NCBI GenBank assembly: GCA_028288595.1
Contig: JAQBNK010000083.1
Coordinates: 29,244-93,243 of the forward strand
DNA from: Chitinophagaceae bacterium
GTDB lineage: Bacteria > Bacteroidota > Bacteroidia > Chitinophagales > Chitinophagaceae
Direction: 5' to 3'
DNA: 64,000 bases
Positions 24,126 through 32,331 of the stretch are shown one piece after another. Under the pieces are notes generated by a model. It was not told the DNA's origin. It worked only from the letters and a program-made list of their open reading frames with translations, and did no database searches. Made by a program: the position numbers and the translations under genes. Numbering within the stretch: position 1 is the stretch's first letter; every line of letters starts with the position of its first letter.

Positions 24126-25421
24126 ATGAACCACCTTTTTCTCGACACAAACATTTTTCTTCACTTTCGTGATTTCGACCAGATCGACTGGGCGGCATTA
24201 TTAAATTCAAATGGGCCATTTGAATTTATGATCGCACCGGCAGTAATGGCCGAACTGGATGCGCATAAATACAACGCTTCAAAAAGAGTATCCAGAATTG
24301 CAAAAAAAATACTTCCCCGAATTGAACAAATAATTGAAAACCCGACTCTATGCCGTTATGGAGTTAATTATATTATTAGACAACCTCGTACTGAAATTTT
24401 TGACCTATACCAGCTTGATAAAAATGTAAAAGATGATTGTTTGCTGGCCTCCATAAAACAGTACATCAATGAAGAAAAAAAAGATCCCGTATATTTTGTT
24501 ACACATGACGTGGGGCCTCGTCTAAAAGCCCAACAACTTGGGATCACTACTATTCGATTACCTGAAGAGTTTATGCTGCCCGAAGAGTTGGAAGATGTAG
24601 AAAAGAAAAATAAGGCCTTGACAAACGAGCTTGCCGAATTAAAAAAACGTTTACCAGTGCTGAAGCTTGTTTTTAAAGATGGCAATGAATTTCTGCATGT
24701 CAACGCACGTCAAGAAATAGTTGGGAGAGCCCAATATGTGGAGCGAGAAATGGCCAAACTGAGATCCGAGATTTCGTATCTCACATATTTTGAAACTGAT
24801 GCGAGCGCCGATCAGACAGGGCTGCGTGCTGCTTTCGCTTTCCATGCCAGCCTGATGGGATTGAGTAAGGACCAGGTCAAAGATTACAATAAAGAGCTGG
24901 ACAATTACTTTGAAAAATCTAAAATATTTTTCGCACAAGAATATGACGTGTATTTGTTTCGATATAATATGGAAGCAATAAAACTGACTTTGAAAAATTC
25001 GGGTACTACTCCGGCAGAAGATATAGATATTGAATTGCACATTCCTGATGGACCTGATGTGTTGGCGGCAAAAGACGTTCTTAAACACAAAAAGAGGCCG
25101 GAAGAGCCTCATAGGCCAAAGAACAGGTTTGATTTTTACTCACCAGTCATTTCAAATATCCTGAGCCCCTTGCGTTTAAGTGAGGGTGTTTCTTCAATCA
25201 ACCAAATTACCAGGGAACCATCAATCAAAAAAACTAATAGTTATAATGTAAAATTTCACCACGCTGGCCTTAAACACCACCAAGAGGAAACATTTCATTC
25301 ATTTTATTTAAAGTATAACGATATAAGGAAAGCCGAAAATTTTTCAATGAGTTATAAACTCACAGTTGCAAATTTGCCCCAGCCTGTCACAGGCAACTTG
25401 CATGTCAAGTTTGAAAAATAG
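24126..25421 (+). CDS. PIN-domain protein, putative ribonuclease
   Basis: 431 residues. Residues 1-140 form a PIN domain with the acidic set intact: Asp7 (LFLDTNIFL), Glu43 (VMAELDAHKY), Asp103/104 (NVKDDCLLASI) and Asp128 (YFVTHDVGPRLKA). Next comes a short coiled coil (DVEKKNKALTNELAELKKRL, about 155-178), then about 250 residues of unknown, mainly beta sequence that may be a sensing or binding part. PIN domains cut RNA; larger versions like this one with a C-terminal extension are not simple VapC toxins. It is followed at 36 bp by a HEPN-like gene, suggesting one defence or stress operon. Confidence 0.8.
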   Translation: MNHLFLDTNIFLHFRDFDQIDWAALLNSNGPFEFMIAPAVMAELDAHKYNASKRVSRIAKKILPRIEQIIENPTLCRYGVNYIIRQPRTEIFDLYQLDKNVKDDCLLASIKQYINEEKKDPVYFVTHDVGPRLKAQQLGITTIRLPEEFMLPEELEDVEKKNKALTNELAELKKRLPVLKLVFKDGNEFLHVNARQEIVGRAQYVEREMAKLRSEISYLTYFETDASADQTGLRAAFAFHASLMGLSKDQVKDYNKELDNYFEKSKIFFAQEYDVYLFRYNMEAIKLTLKNSGTTPAEDIDIELHIPDGPDVLAAKDVLKHKKRPEEPHRPKNRFDFYSPVISNILSPLRLSEGVSSINQITREPSIKKTNSYNVKFHHAGLKHHQEETFHSFYLKYNDIRKAENFSMSYKLTVANLPQPVTGNLHVKFEK

Positions 25422-25457
25422 GTTTGCACTAAAAAATCATTTCAACTTGTATAACTT

Positions 25458-26390
25458 ATGATTCATCCTGTAATGGATACTAAATGGCATGCCTTTGAGA
25501 TCCAATCGTACAAAGATTATTGCCAAAGGTTTTTTCGGGAATTTTATCTGAAAACTGAGGTGCATGAGGACATCCAGAGCAATGCAAGAATTATTCGTAA
25601 CCTGACAAAGCTTGCATTTTACGAGTATGAGTTTTTCGATGTGGCGGTAACCCAAGCCTCGCTGACATTCGAAATGGCACTGCATATTCGTTATAAAGAA
25701 ATTTCAGGGGACACGTGGCCGGAGAAGAAAAATTTCAGACTACTTATTGAATGGTTTTGTGACAGGAATTATTTTGAAACCAATAACAAGGAATTTTTGG
25801 AACATATTCGGTGGACGAGAAATTATAAGGCTCATCCCAAAATGCATTCATTTGGCGGACCAATGATTTCTCAGCATATAGATAATTGCATAGCCCTGAT
25901 TAATGACCTGTATGAAGACAAAGAAACAAGGGCTGATCGTAAGGATCTATACAAACAAACGGAAATATTATTTAGCAGCATAAATGAAGAGGGGGGACTG
26001 ATTCGCTGGCCAAACGGTAAAGTTGAAACGGTTTATTTTCTCACCACCGATTTTATCAATAACAAAACCAAGCCGTTTGAATTCAGTTTTTCTTTCCATC
26101 CTGTTTTCGAAGTTCCTAAGGTTTATCAAAAGGGAAATTGCCTCCTGGAGCCAAGAAGGGAGCTAGACTGCAGCATGGTTAATATGGAAGGGCCACAGAT
26201 GATTTGCAGTGGACCCGATAAAAGTCAATTGTTTTCTATTGAAGTAATTAAGGATGGTGCAGCAAGAAATAAATTTAAAAAATGGAAAGATGAATACAAT
26301 ATATATTCGGCAGCCACTATGCACTTCCATGCTATTTCCTCGGGCCCTTCCAGAGCTTTTGACCTGCTTTTAAAATTTTATAAGGATTAA
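25458..26390 (+). CDS. HEPN-like protein, function unknown
   Basis: 310 residues. The N-terminal half is helical and carries TRNYKAHP: Arg121-x4-His126 fits the Rx4-6H catalytic motif of HEPN ribonucleases, inside an RN..aH context; preceding helices (LTFEMALHIRYKEI, FRLLIEWFCDR) fit that fold. The C-terminal half is beta-rich (EFSFSFHPVFEVPK) and unknown. No signal peptide. It lies 36 bp after the PIN gene and probably shares its transcript; the pair may act as effector and partner. The HEPN call rests on one motif and secondary-structure pattern. Confidence 0.55.
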   Translation: MIHPVMDTKWHAFEIQSYKDYCQRFFREFYLKTEVHEDIQSNARIIRNLTKLAFYEYEFFDVAVTQASLTFEMALHIRYKEISGDTWPEKKNFRLLIEWFCDRNYFETNNKEFLEHIRWTRNYKAHPKMHSFGGPMISQHIDNCIALINDLYEDKETRADRKDLYKQTEILFSSINEEGGLIRWPNGKVETVYFLTTDFINNKTKPFEFSFSFHPVFEVPKVYQKGNCLLEPRRELDCSMVNMEGPQMICSGPDKSQLFSIEVIKDGAARNKFKKWKDEYNIYSAATMHFHAISSGPSRAFDLLLKFYKD

Positions 26391-26479
26391 TTTGCGAAAG
26401 TATGTATATCCTCTCTGTTTGAACAATCCTGAGGGGCCATTCATTACAGACTATTCGAAAATCTTGGATAAAAAATTTG

Positions 26480-26545
26480 TATTTTTGGTGTGCAAAGCAC
26501 ACCGATTCTTTTTGAAAAAGGGCCCTAACGGGCTTTTTGTTTTAA
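26480..26545 (+). promoter_or_regulatory. Promoter and hairpin leader before AbiEii gene
   Basis: TATTTTTG at 26480-26487 fits the -7 consensus. It is followed by the perfect hairpin GGTGTGC-AAA-GCACACC (26487-26503) with a T run, then AAAAAGGGCCC/GGGCTTTTT around 26516-26543, also followed by T. These could be terminators of the HEPN gene or an attenuating leader of the toxin gene. Confidence 0.5.
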
Positions 26546-26565
26546 TGCCAATTTCTTTTTAAAAA

Positions 26566-27453
26566 ATGAACTCCGAGCTCGTCAATAAAATTAAAAAAAT
26601 AGCAATTATCGCATTGGCGTCTGATGATAAATTAATAGAAACAATTGTTCTTAAAGGCGGCAATGCCATTGATCTTGCATGGAAACATGAGTTTGATAAA
26701 ATATCCAGAACTTCTTATGATCTCGATTTTTCAATCGAAGACGGTGATTTTTCTGAAGATGAAAAAGACATCTCGGAAAGAATTGAAAAAACTCTGGCTG
26801 CTACATTTTTAGAAAATAATTACGTTGTACTGGACTACAAATTTGTTCATAAACCAAAAACCATTAAGCAGGAAGTCGCTGATTTTTGGGGTGGTTATAA
26901 GGCCACTTTTAAAGTCATTGACAAAAAAGTGTATGACACTTTACCTCTGAACCCTGATGCATTCAGAAGACACGCCGTTCCTTTGAAGCCGGATACCTCC
27001 CCTGTCTTTGAACTTGAGTTCAGTAAATATGAATATATAGGCGAGAATAAGACTGAAATTAAGGTTGATGGATATACCATTTATGTGTATACCCCTGAAA
27101 TGATTGTTTTCGAAAAGCTCCGGGCTCTCTGCCAGCAACTGCCCGCTTACAGGGCCATACTGCCTTCACATTCGCCAAGGCCGCGGGCCAGAGACTTTTA
27201 TGATATACACCTGATCATGTCTGTGCATACGATCGATCCAGGATCTGAAGGAAATAAAGAACTCATCGCCCATATATTTGAAGCGAAAAAAGTACCGTTA
27301 AGCTTTATCCGGGATATCCGGTCGAGCAAAGATTTACACAGAGATGACTGGAATAGTGTTGAGCATACCGTGGATGTAACAGAGAAGCTGGAAGACTTCG
27401 ATTTTTATTTCGAATATGTTCTCGAGCGTTTTGAGGGGCTTACATTCCCTTAG
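26566..27453 (+). CDS. AbiEii-family nucleotidyltransferase toxin
   Basis: 295 residues. Nucleotidyltransferase core: VLKGGNAIDLAW (Gly31-Gly32) and SYDLDFSIE (Asp52, Asp54), the GG..DxD pattern of AbiEii/AbiGii toxins; conserved later elements FEKLRALCQQLPAYRA and RARDFYDIHLIM. AbiEii proteins inactivate tRNA acceptor ends or similar targets by adding nucleotides and arrest growth during phage infection (known for relatives). Its 3' end overlaps by 14 bp that of the AbiEi-like gene on the opposite strand; the usual arrangement is antitoxin first, same strand. Own promoter at 26480. Confidence 0.85.
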   Translation: MNSELVNKIKKIAIIALASDDKLIETIVLKGGNAIDLAWKHEFDKISRTSYDLDFSIEDGDFSEDEKDISERIEKTLAATFLENNYVVLDYKFVHKPKTIKQEVADFWGGYKATFKVIDKKVYDTLPLNPDAFRRHAVPLKPDTSPVFELEFSKYEYIGENKTEIKVDGYTIYVYTPEMIVFEKLRALCQQLPAYRAILPSHSPRPRARDFYDIHLIMSVHTIDPGSEGNKELIAHIFEAKKVPLSFIRDIRSSKDLHRDDWNSVEHTVDVTEKLEDFDFYFEYVLERFEGLTFP

Positions 27454-28306
27454 GATAATAGATCATCCAGTCCTCAGAATAAGCTTTTTGCCCCATCTCG
27501 TAAGTAAGATAAAATCTACGGTTTTTTTTCTTTTCCTTTAATAGAGTCAACTTTTTAGATTCGTAGCCAGCTCGCTCCATATAAAACCCAATTGCCTGGT
27601 GATAGGGATAAATAAAATTCATGGCATCAAGGATAGCTATTAGTTTGTTAATGGATATGCTATCCATTGCTCTTTTGTATGCTTCCAGCACGGCATCGAC
27701 TCCGCCTGCATACAAGGGTCTAACAGTTATATCAATCAGTGTTCTTTCCAATCCCGTAACAGGCACATTTTCAATGGTAGTAACACCGGCCCGGTTTGTA
27801 TTCATTCCGTTAAGAATGATAATTTCATAGTCCTCGTAAATAACTTTAGAGATGGCCTTCCGCTGTGGCTTTGAGAACGCGGCATCAATAGCTGCCTGTT
27901 CCAACGTTCGGTTTGTATTAATTTTTTTTGATTGCTCAAAAGTCGAATAAATTCTTTTGGGTACCTGGGTAGTCAATCCGTTTAAGAAAACGGCAGTATA
28001 ATGCGATATATAGGACTTATTAAACAGAGATACGGCCACTTGGTATGGGGTGGCTTCATCTGAAATAAATCGTTCCTTTTTTCCAACGAAACTTTCAAAT
28101 TCAATTACCTGTTTTTTTAAAATACCCCGCTGAAGTAATTGCTCAATAAACTTGTCTGGATAGGTAGATAAGGGAAGATTCCAGATGCCCCGTCGTTCTT
28201 CAAATATTTCTTTGATTTCTTCCCTTGAAAAAACCTTTTTTGGACCCTTGGTAAAAAAAGATTTGATCGAAGACTCCGCAATAATAAAGCGAGATTTATT
28301 AGCCAT
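27440..28306 (-). CDS. AbiEi-family antitoxin/transcription factor
   Basis: 288 residues. N-terminal winged helix (about 10-65: VFSREEIKEIFEER..FIEQLLQRGIL) and a C-terminal antitoxin domain with the family segment VTGLERTLIDITVRPLYAGG. AbiEi proteins neutralise AbiEii (type IV system) and repress by binding inverted repeats. Here the gene points towards its toxin, tail to tail, so the two are not co-transcribed. A perfect 26-bp palindrome starts 4 bp upstream of the ATG and two relatives follow, fitting autoregulation. Complete. Confidence 0.82.
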   Translation of the reverse strand: MANKSRFIIAESSIKSFFTKGPKKVFSREEIKEIFEERRGIWNLPLSTYPDKFIEQLLQRGILKKQVIEFESFVGKKERFISDEATPYQVAVSLFNKSYISHYTAVFLNGLTTQVPKRIYSTFEQSKKINTNRTLEQAAIDAAFSKPQRKAISKVIYEDYEIIILNGMNTNRAGVTTIENVPVTGLERTLIDITVRPLYAGGVDAVLEAYKRAMDSISINKLIAILDAMNFIYPYHQAIGFYMERAGYESKKLTLLKEKKKNRRFYLTYEMGQKAYSEDWMIYYPKGM

Positions 28307-28309
28307 AAT

Positions 28310-28335
28310 GATATAAAGTATATATACTTTATATC
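28310..28335. promoter_or_regulatory. Palindrome P1, probable AbiEi operator
   Basis: 26-bp perfect palindrome around the core TAAAGTATATATACTTTA, ending 4 bp before the abiEi start codon on its upstream side. Centre between 28322 and 28323. Confidence 0.7.
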
Positions 28336-28443
28336 TTCAAAGTTACAATTTTTTCATGACATATATAGTTGAGTCCAGGAAATATTTTTCGGGAAGTAAA
28401 GAAATTAGCAGGAGAACTGGAGAAGAGAGGATTATGAGGATAC

Positions 28444-28463
28444 TTAAAGTATATATACTTTAA
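28444..28463. promoter_or_regulatory. Palindrome P2
   Basis: TTAAAGTATATATACTTTAA, a perfect 20-bp palindrome sharing the 18-bp core of P1, 131 bp from it. Confidence 0.7.
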
Positions 28464-28536
28464 ATAAAGTTAAGAAATATTCTTTAACTCAAAAATTCGA
28501 GTGAAATACCTAATATTTTTACATTAACTGCTATAT

Positions 28537-28561
28537 GCGAATATGTATATATACTATTCGC
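28537..28561. promoter_or_regulatory. Palindrome P3, related half
   Basis: Arms GCGAATA and TATTCGC flank the same GTATATATAC centre as P1 and P2, off-centre by one base. 96 bp from P2. Confidence 0.5.
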
Positions 28562-28661
28562 AAGTTACAGGATTTAATTGATATTTCAAAATCGAATCAG
28601 GATCAAGTCGTTATAGAACAAATTCTGAACGGCCCCCGGGGGTATCAATAAAGTGTTTTTA

Positions 28662-29789
28662 TTACTTAAGCCTAAGATAATTATTTTGAAGTCCTTTCAT
28701 TTCTCTTGCTACTTTGGTATCAGAAACTTCTGTATAAAGCTGCGTGTAAGTGATAGTGCTGTGACCAAGCATTTTTGAAATCCCTTCAATTGATGCCCCA
28801 TATTTCAGGGCGAAGCTGCTTGCAAAAGTTTTTCTACCTGAATGACTGGAAATCTTTTTATTAATACCGCAGGCAGACATAATTTTCAGTAGCAACAGAT
28901 TATACATTGTGAGACTATGCATAGGGAAAAGTGCACCCGGCACTCTTGGTTTGGATTTTATTTCCCAGGAGCCTGATGTTTGAATAATCTTTAGGGCTTT
29001 TGGTAAAAGCGGTACAGAAGTTCTGTTGCTCGTTTTTCGGCGAAACAAAATGATCCATTGATTGCCATCAACGCCTGTAAAAAGGTGTCCCTGTTTTAAA
29101 TGCAAGAGGTCCGAATAAGACAGCCCTGTATAACATTGTAATAAAAACATTTGCTTAACAAAATTATGAACATGATTGCTAAAGCGTGTTTTTGCCAAAA
29201 GCCCGAATTCAGCGAGCGATAGGCAAGAGGTAGTCCCTTTAATTTGTTGTCCTTTGAATTTGAAGAATGGGCTGTGTTCAAGCCAACCATTTTTTACTGC
29301 AAAATGAATGATCCATTTTAAATTCCTGCAATGTCCATCACATGTATTAATAGAATTTCTTCTTATTTTCAATATGTATTGTTTAAAGGCCTCAATAAAC
29401 CCAACATCGAGATAGCGTAGCTCAATGTGATCCAGTTTAGTCAGGGATAAATACTGTTTTAAGACAAGCCTTGTCTGGCGGTAACGCTCCACAGTACCCT
29501 TTGCAAAATCGAGACCACAGCGTTTTTGAATATGGCCGAAATGTAATTCTACAAGTTGCGAAAGTTTGGTTTGTCCGCCGGGTTCATCGAAAACACTGTA
29601 AAACAAAACGGAACATTCAACCTTCCCTTTGACCAAAAGTTCCCGGTATTTCCTGATAATAAAGCAGTGCAGCAGCTTTTGCCAAAGGGGTTGCGGAAGT
29701 TGTGATTTAAATAATTTTGTTCTTGACAGGCCGTTAAAATCTATGCATAGCTTATAACCCTTGAAGCTGACCGCCAGTTTATTTTCCAT
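28662..29789 (-). CDS. Tyrosine recombinase (Bacteroidota type), C-terminal of the module
   Basis: 375 residues: arm-binding-like N-terminus, SAM-like core-binding domain (about 75-175) and catalytic domain (190-375). Catalytic residues seen: His316 and Arg319 in SSHSGRKTF, His343 in MLGHSTI, nucleophile Tyr348 in TYTQLYTEV. The first arginine of the usual TGLR box is replaced (TGLSYSDLL, Ser224), as in IntDOT of Bacteroides conjugative transposons, so activity is still likely. Its start overlaps the end of the preceding recombinase gene by 11 bp. Last gene of the leftward module. Confidence 0.88.
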   Translation of the reverse strand: MENKLAVSFKGYKLCIDFNGLSRTKLFKSQLPQPLWQKLLHCFIIRKYRELLVKGKVECSVLFYSVFDEPGGQTKLSQLVELHFGHIQKRCGLDFAKGTVERYRQTRLVLKQYLSLTKLDHIELRYLDVGFIEAFKQYILKIRRNSINTCDGHCRNLKWIIHFAVKNGWLEHSPFFKFKGQQIKGTTSCLSLAEFGLLAKTRFSNHVHNFVKQMFLLQCYTGLSYSDLLHLKQGHLFTGVDGNQWIILFRRKTSNRTSVPLLPKALKIIQTSGSWEIKSKPRVPGALFPMHSLTMYNLLLLKIMSACGINKKISSHSGRKTFASSFALKYGASIEGISKMLGHSTITYTQLYTEVSDTKVAREMKGLQNNYLRLK

Positions 29790-30771
29790 TCATAGCTTTT
29801 TTTATTTTTTTCATATCTGAGGCCACCAGCAAATCCGAGGAAAATGCGTGTTTTTGTGTGTACCTCACACGGGTATGTCCCAGCATCGCGGATAAAGATT
29901 CTAAAGACAATCCCCCCGCCAGTGCAATGGTTCTTGAAAAAGTTTTACGTCCTGACTGGCTCGTTATGTTACGGTCAATTTCGCAATGCTTCATGATTTT
30001 TGCCAGGTGAAGGTTAAACCTGTTGACATTAAAAAGGGGAATTAGCGCTCCGGGAATATATTGAAGGGCCTGCACGTAATATCTTTGTAACCGGGCCAGC
30101 GCTTTACCTGATTCAGGTAGAAGAGGGATAGCTGACCGAACATTATTTAGTCGTTTTAGAATAATCCAGTTTTTCCCGTCTCGTTTTACGAGATTATCTT
30201 TTTTCAGGTTCTTCATATCCATGTAACCCAATCCTGTATAACACTGGAAAATAAAAACATCTCTTGCATAAGATAGATAACGGTGTGGAAAATTTGCCTG
30301 GCGAATACGTTCCAATTCCTCCAGGCTTAGCCACAAGCGGTCATTTGTTTTTTGCAGGCATTTAAAATGAAGGAAGGGGTTATGGGAGATGAATTTTTTT
30401 TGGACAGCATAATTTAGAATCCGCCTAAGGTTAGAACATAACCTGGCTGCATAATTTCCGCATGATTTTTTTGATGAAAGAATATACAGTGCAAAATCAT
30501 CGATAAGTTGGTACATGATATCTCTTACCTGTATATTACTGCATCCATTATATAGCAGGAAAGCTTTTAATTTTCTCTCTGTAAACGCGTATTGCTTATA
30601 GGTACTTGAGGAAATTGTTTTACCAACTTCTGATTTTCTTTTCCTATTGTAACTTTTTACCAGGCTAACCAGGGTCATAGAACCTTTCATACCTTGCTCT
30701 ATTTCACCTGTGAGAAAATCTAGATTTTCATTTTCCTTCTTTATCATTTCTACGTAGCGGTCTAGCAACAT
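29779..30771 (-). CDS. Tyrosine recombinase with altered catalytic residues
   Basis: 330 residues. SAM-like domain about 35-140, catalytic fold 150-330. Compared with the family the TGLR arginine is Gly182 (CYTGLGYMDM) and the HxxR histidine is Gln272 (TSQSGRKTF; Arg275 kept); His299 (MLGHTR) and the candidate nucleophile Tyr304 (RYTQKHAF) remain. Two changed positions suggest weak, altered or purely structural activity, perhaps in a complex with the other recombinase. Overlaps both neighbours (10 bp with the serine recombinase, 11 bp with the downstream tyrosine recombinase). Confidence 0.82.
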   Translation of the reverse strand: MLLDRYVEMIKKENENLDFLTGEIEQGMKGSMTLVSLVKSYNRKRKSEVGKTISSSTYKQYAFTERKLKAFLLYNGCSNIQVRDIMYQLIDDFALYILSSKKSCGNYAARLCSNLRRILNYAVQKKFISHNPFLHFKCLQKTNDRLWLSLEELERIRQANFPHRYLSYARDVFIFQCYTGLGYMDMKNLKKDNLVKRDGKNWIILKRLNNVRSAIPLLPESGKALARLQRYYVQALQYIPGALIPLFNVNRFNLHLAKIMKHCEIDRNITSQSGRKTFSRTIALAGGLSLESLSAMLGHTRVRYTQKHAFSSDLLVASDMKKIKKAMNGK

Positions 30772-30805
30772 ACCCGTAGTGCGGGAAACATATTCGTTAA
30801 TGCCA

Positions 30806-30821
30806 GAGGCCTGGGGGCCTC
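30806..30821. repeat. GC-rich palindrome GAGGCC-tggg-GGCCTC
   Basis: Perfect 6-bp arms in the overlap region of the serine and first tyrosine recombinase genes; the other GC palindrome, CCCCCGGGGG, lies just past the last recombinase at 28633-28642. Role unknown. Confidence 0.45.
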
Positions 30822-30831
30822 CCTACCATAC

Positions 30832-30866
30832 AAGCCGGAAAAATCTGATTTTTCCGGCTTTTTTAA
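30832..30866 (+). terminator. Rightward terminator inside the recombinase operon
   Basis: 14-bp perfect arms AAGCCGGAAAAATC (30832-30845) and GATTTTTCCGGCTT (30847-30860), followed by a T run on the plus strand only. It would stop RNA running antisense to the recombinases. It lies within the 3' end of the serine recombinase frame. Confidence 0.65.
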
Positions 30867-32331
30867 TTCGCTGAAACACTGACCCAGACTGCATATCACT
30901 GCAATGGGCTGAGTGAAATTAATAGTTCGACATTTTTTTCTGTCAAAAATGATTTTTTGAGCAAGTATCGAACTTATGATTTCTCTTTTCGTGCAGATGT
31001 CACCGTTAATATAAAGCTTGTCCAAATGAGATAATGTATCAACGGCACGTTCAACGAACTGCTTTGCGTTCGAATTTTGTTCGCCCGGTGTTATTGCAAG
31101 TAGTTTGGTTTCAAGAACCTTCAACTTCTCTTCGCAATCACTTTTCATTATGCGGTAGTCACCTGGATCGATTTTTCCTTCCATTAAAAGTGTCCTGGCC
31201 TTATTTAAGCGATCATTAACCGCATTGATTTGTATTGTTACAGTTTTTATTTCGTCATCGGCCGATTTAGTATTTTGTTTATAAACATCATACAATATCT
31301 CTTTATAAAGTTCAGAGTAGGCTTTAACTGGTACAAGATCCTTTAGTTCATTCAGGAAAAGTTCGTTCGCTTTTTGTGCATTGATCCTGAACTTGCAACC
31401 ACCACGGCAATGATAATAATGCACACGTTTAGTGAACCCCGTCGATGCGCTGCCTGATAACTTCAGTCCATAGTCTGGACACTCTAAAAACCCTCTCAAT
31501 GGAAGATTTGGATCTCCTGTTTGTCGGGGCTTATAAATCCTGCTGCGACAGTTAAGAACATCCTGAACTTTATAAAACAAACTTGTAGAAATGATGGGCT
31601 CATGAAGGCCTTGCACGATTATTGACTGTTCATCTTTGAAGGCGGGGATAAAAATCATGCCGCAATAAACCGGGTTACGGATACAATCCCAAAAAGCGCA
31701 CTTATTTCTTTTAAATCCTTTGGCTTTCGCCTGCATAAAGATATCCTCGGTGTTGAATACTCCTTCAGCCAGTTTGTTGAAAGCCCATATCATAATTTTA
31801 CTTTCTTCGGGGTCAGAAGCAATATATTTTGTTCCGTCTTCCCTCGTTTTATTTTGTAACCGAAGGGAGCACTGGCCATCCACCGCCCTTCCTTCTTGGC
31901 TCTTCTCATTCCAAAAAAAACATTAAGCGATCTACGGTCATTTTCCACTTCCGGCGCGGCAAGATAAAAAGCTAGCATCATCTTGTTTTCAGGAATCGAA
32001 AGATCAAGGGGTTGCTCTATTGCTTGGGGGTCAACACCAAATTTGCGAAGTGTGCTGATCATCTGGTATGCATCCCCTGCATTCCTGGAAAAACGATCCC
32101 ATTTTGTAAAAAGTAGTAGATCTACTTTTCCTTTTTCTTTTTTGAGATGCGCCAGAAAATTATTCCATCCAGGTCTGTTGAATGTCTTTGCAGAATAGTC
32201 TTCCCGAATAACATCACGTACGATGATTTTATTATTGTCACAATAACGGCGCAATACTTCCTCCTGGTTTCTTTGGGAATACCCTTTATCAGCTTGCTCA
32301 TCGGTACTAACGCGGATATACAAATCTGCTA

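Noticed and set aside
24651..25112. Minus-strand 153-codon frame
   Set aside because: Antisense to the PIN-domain gene, no domain.
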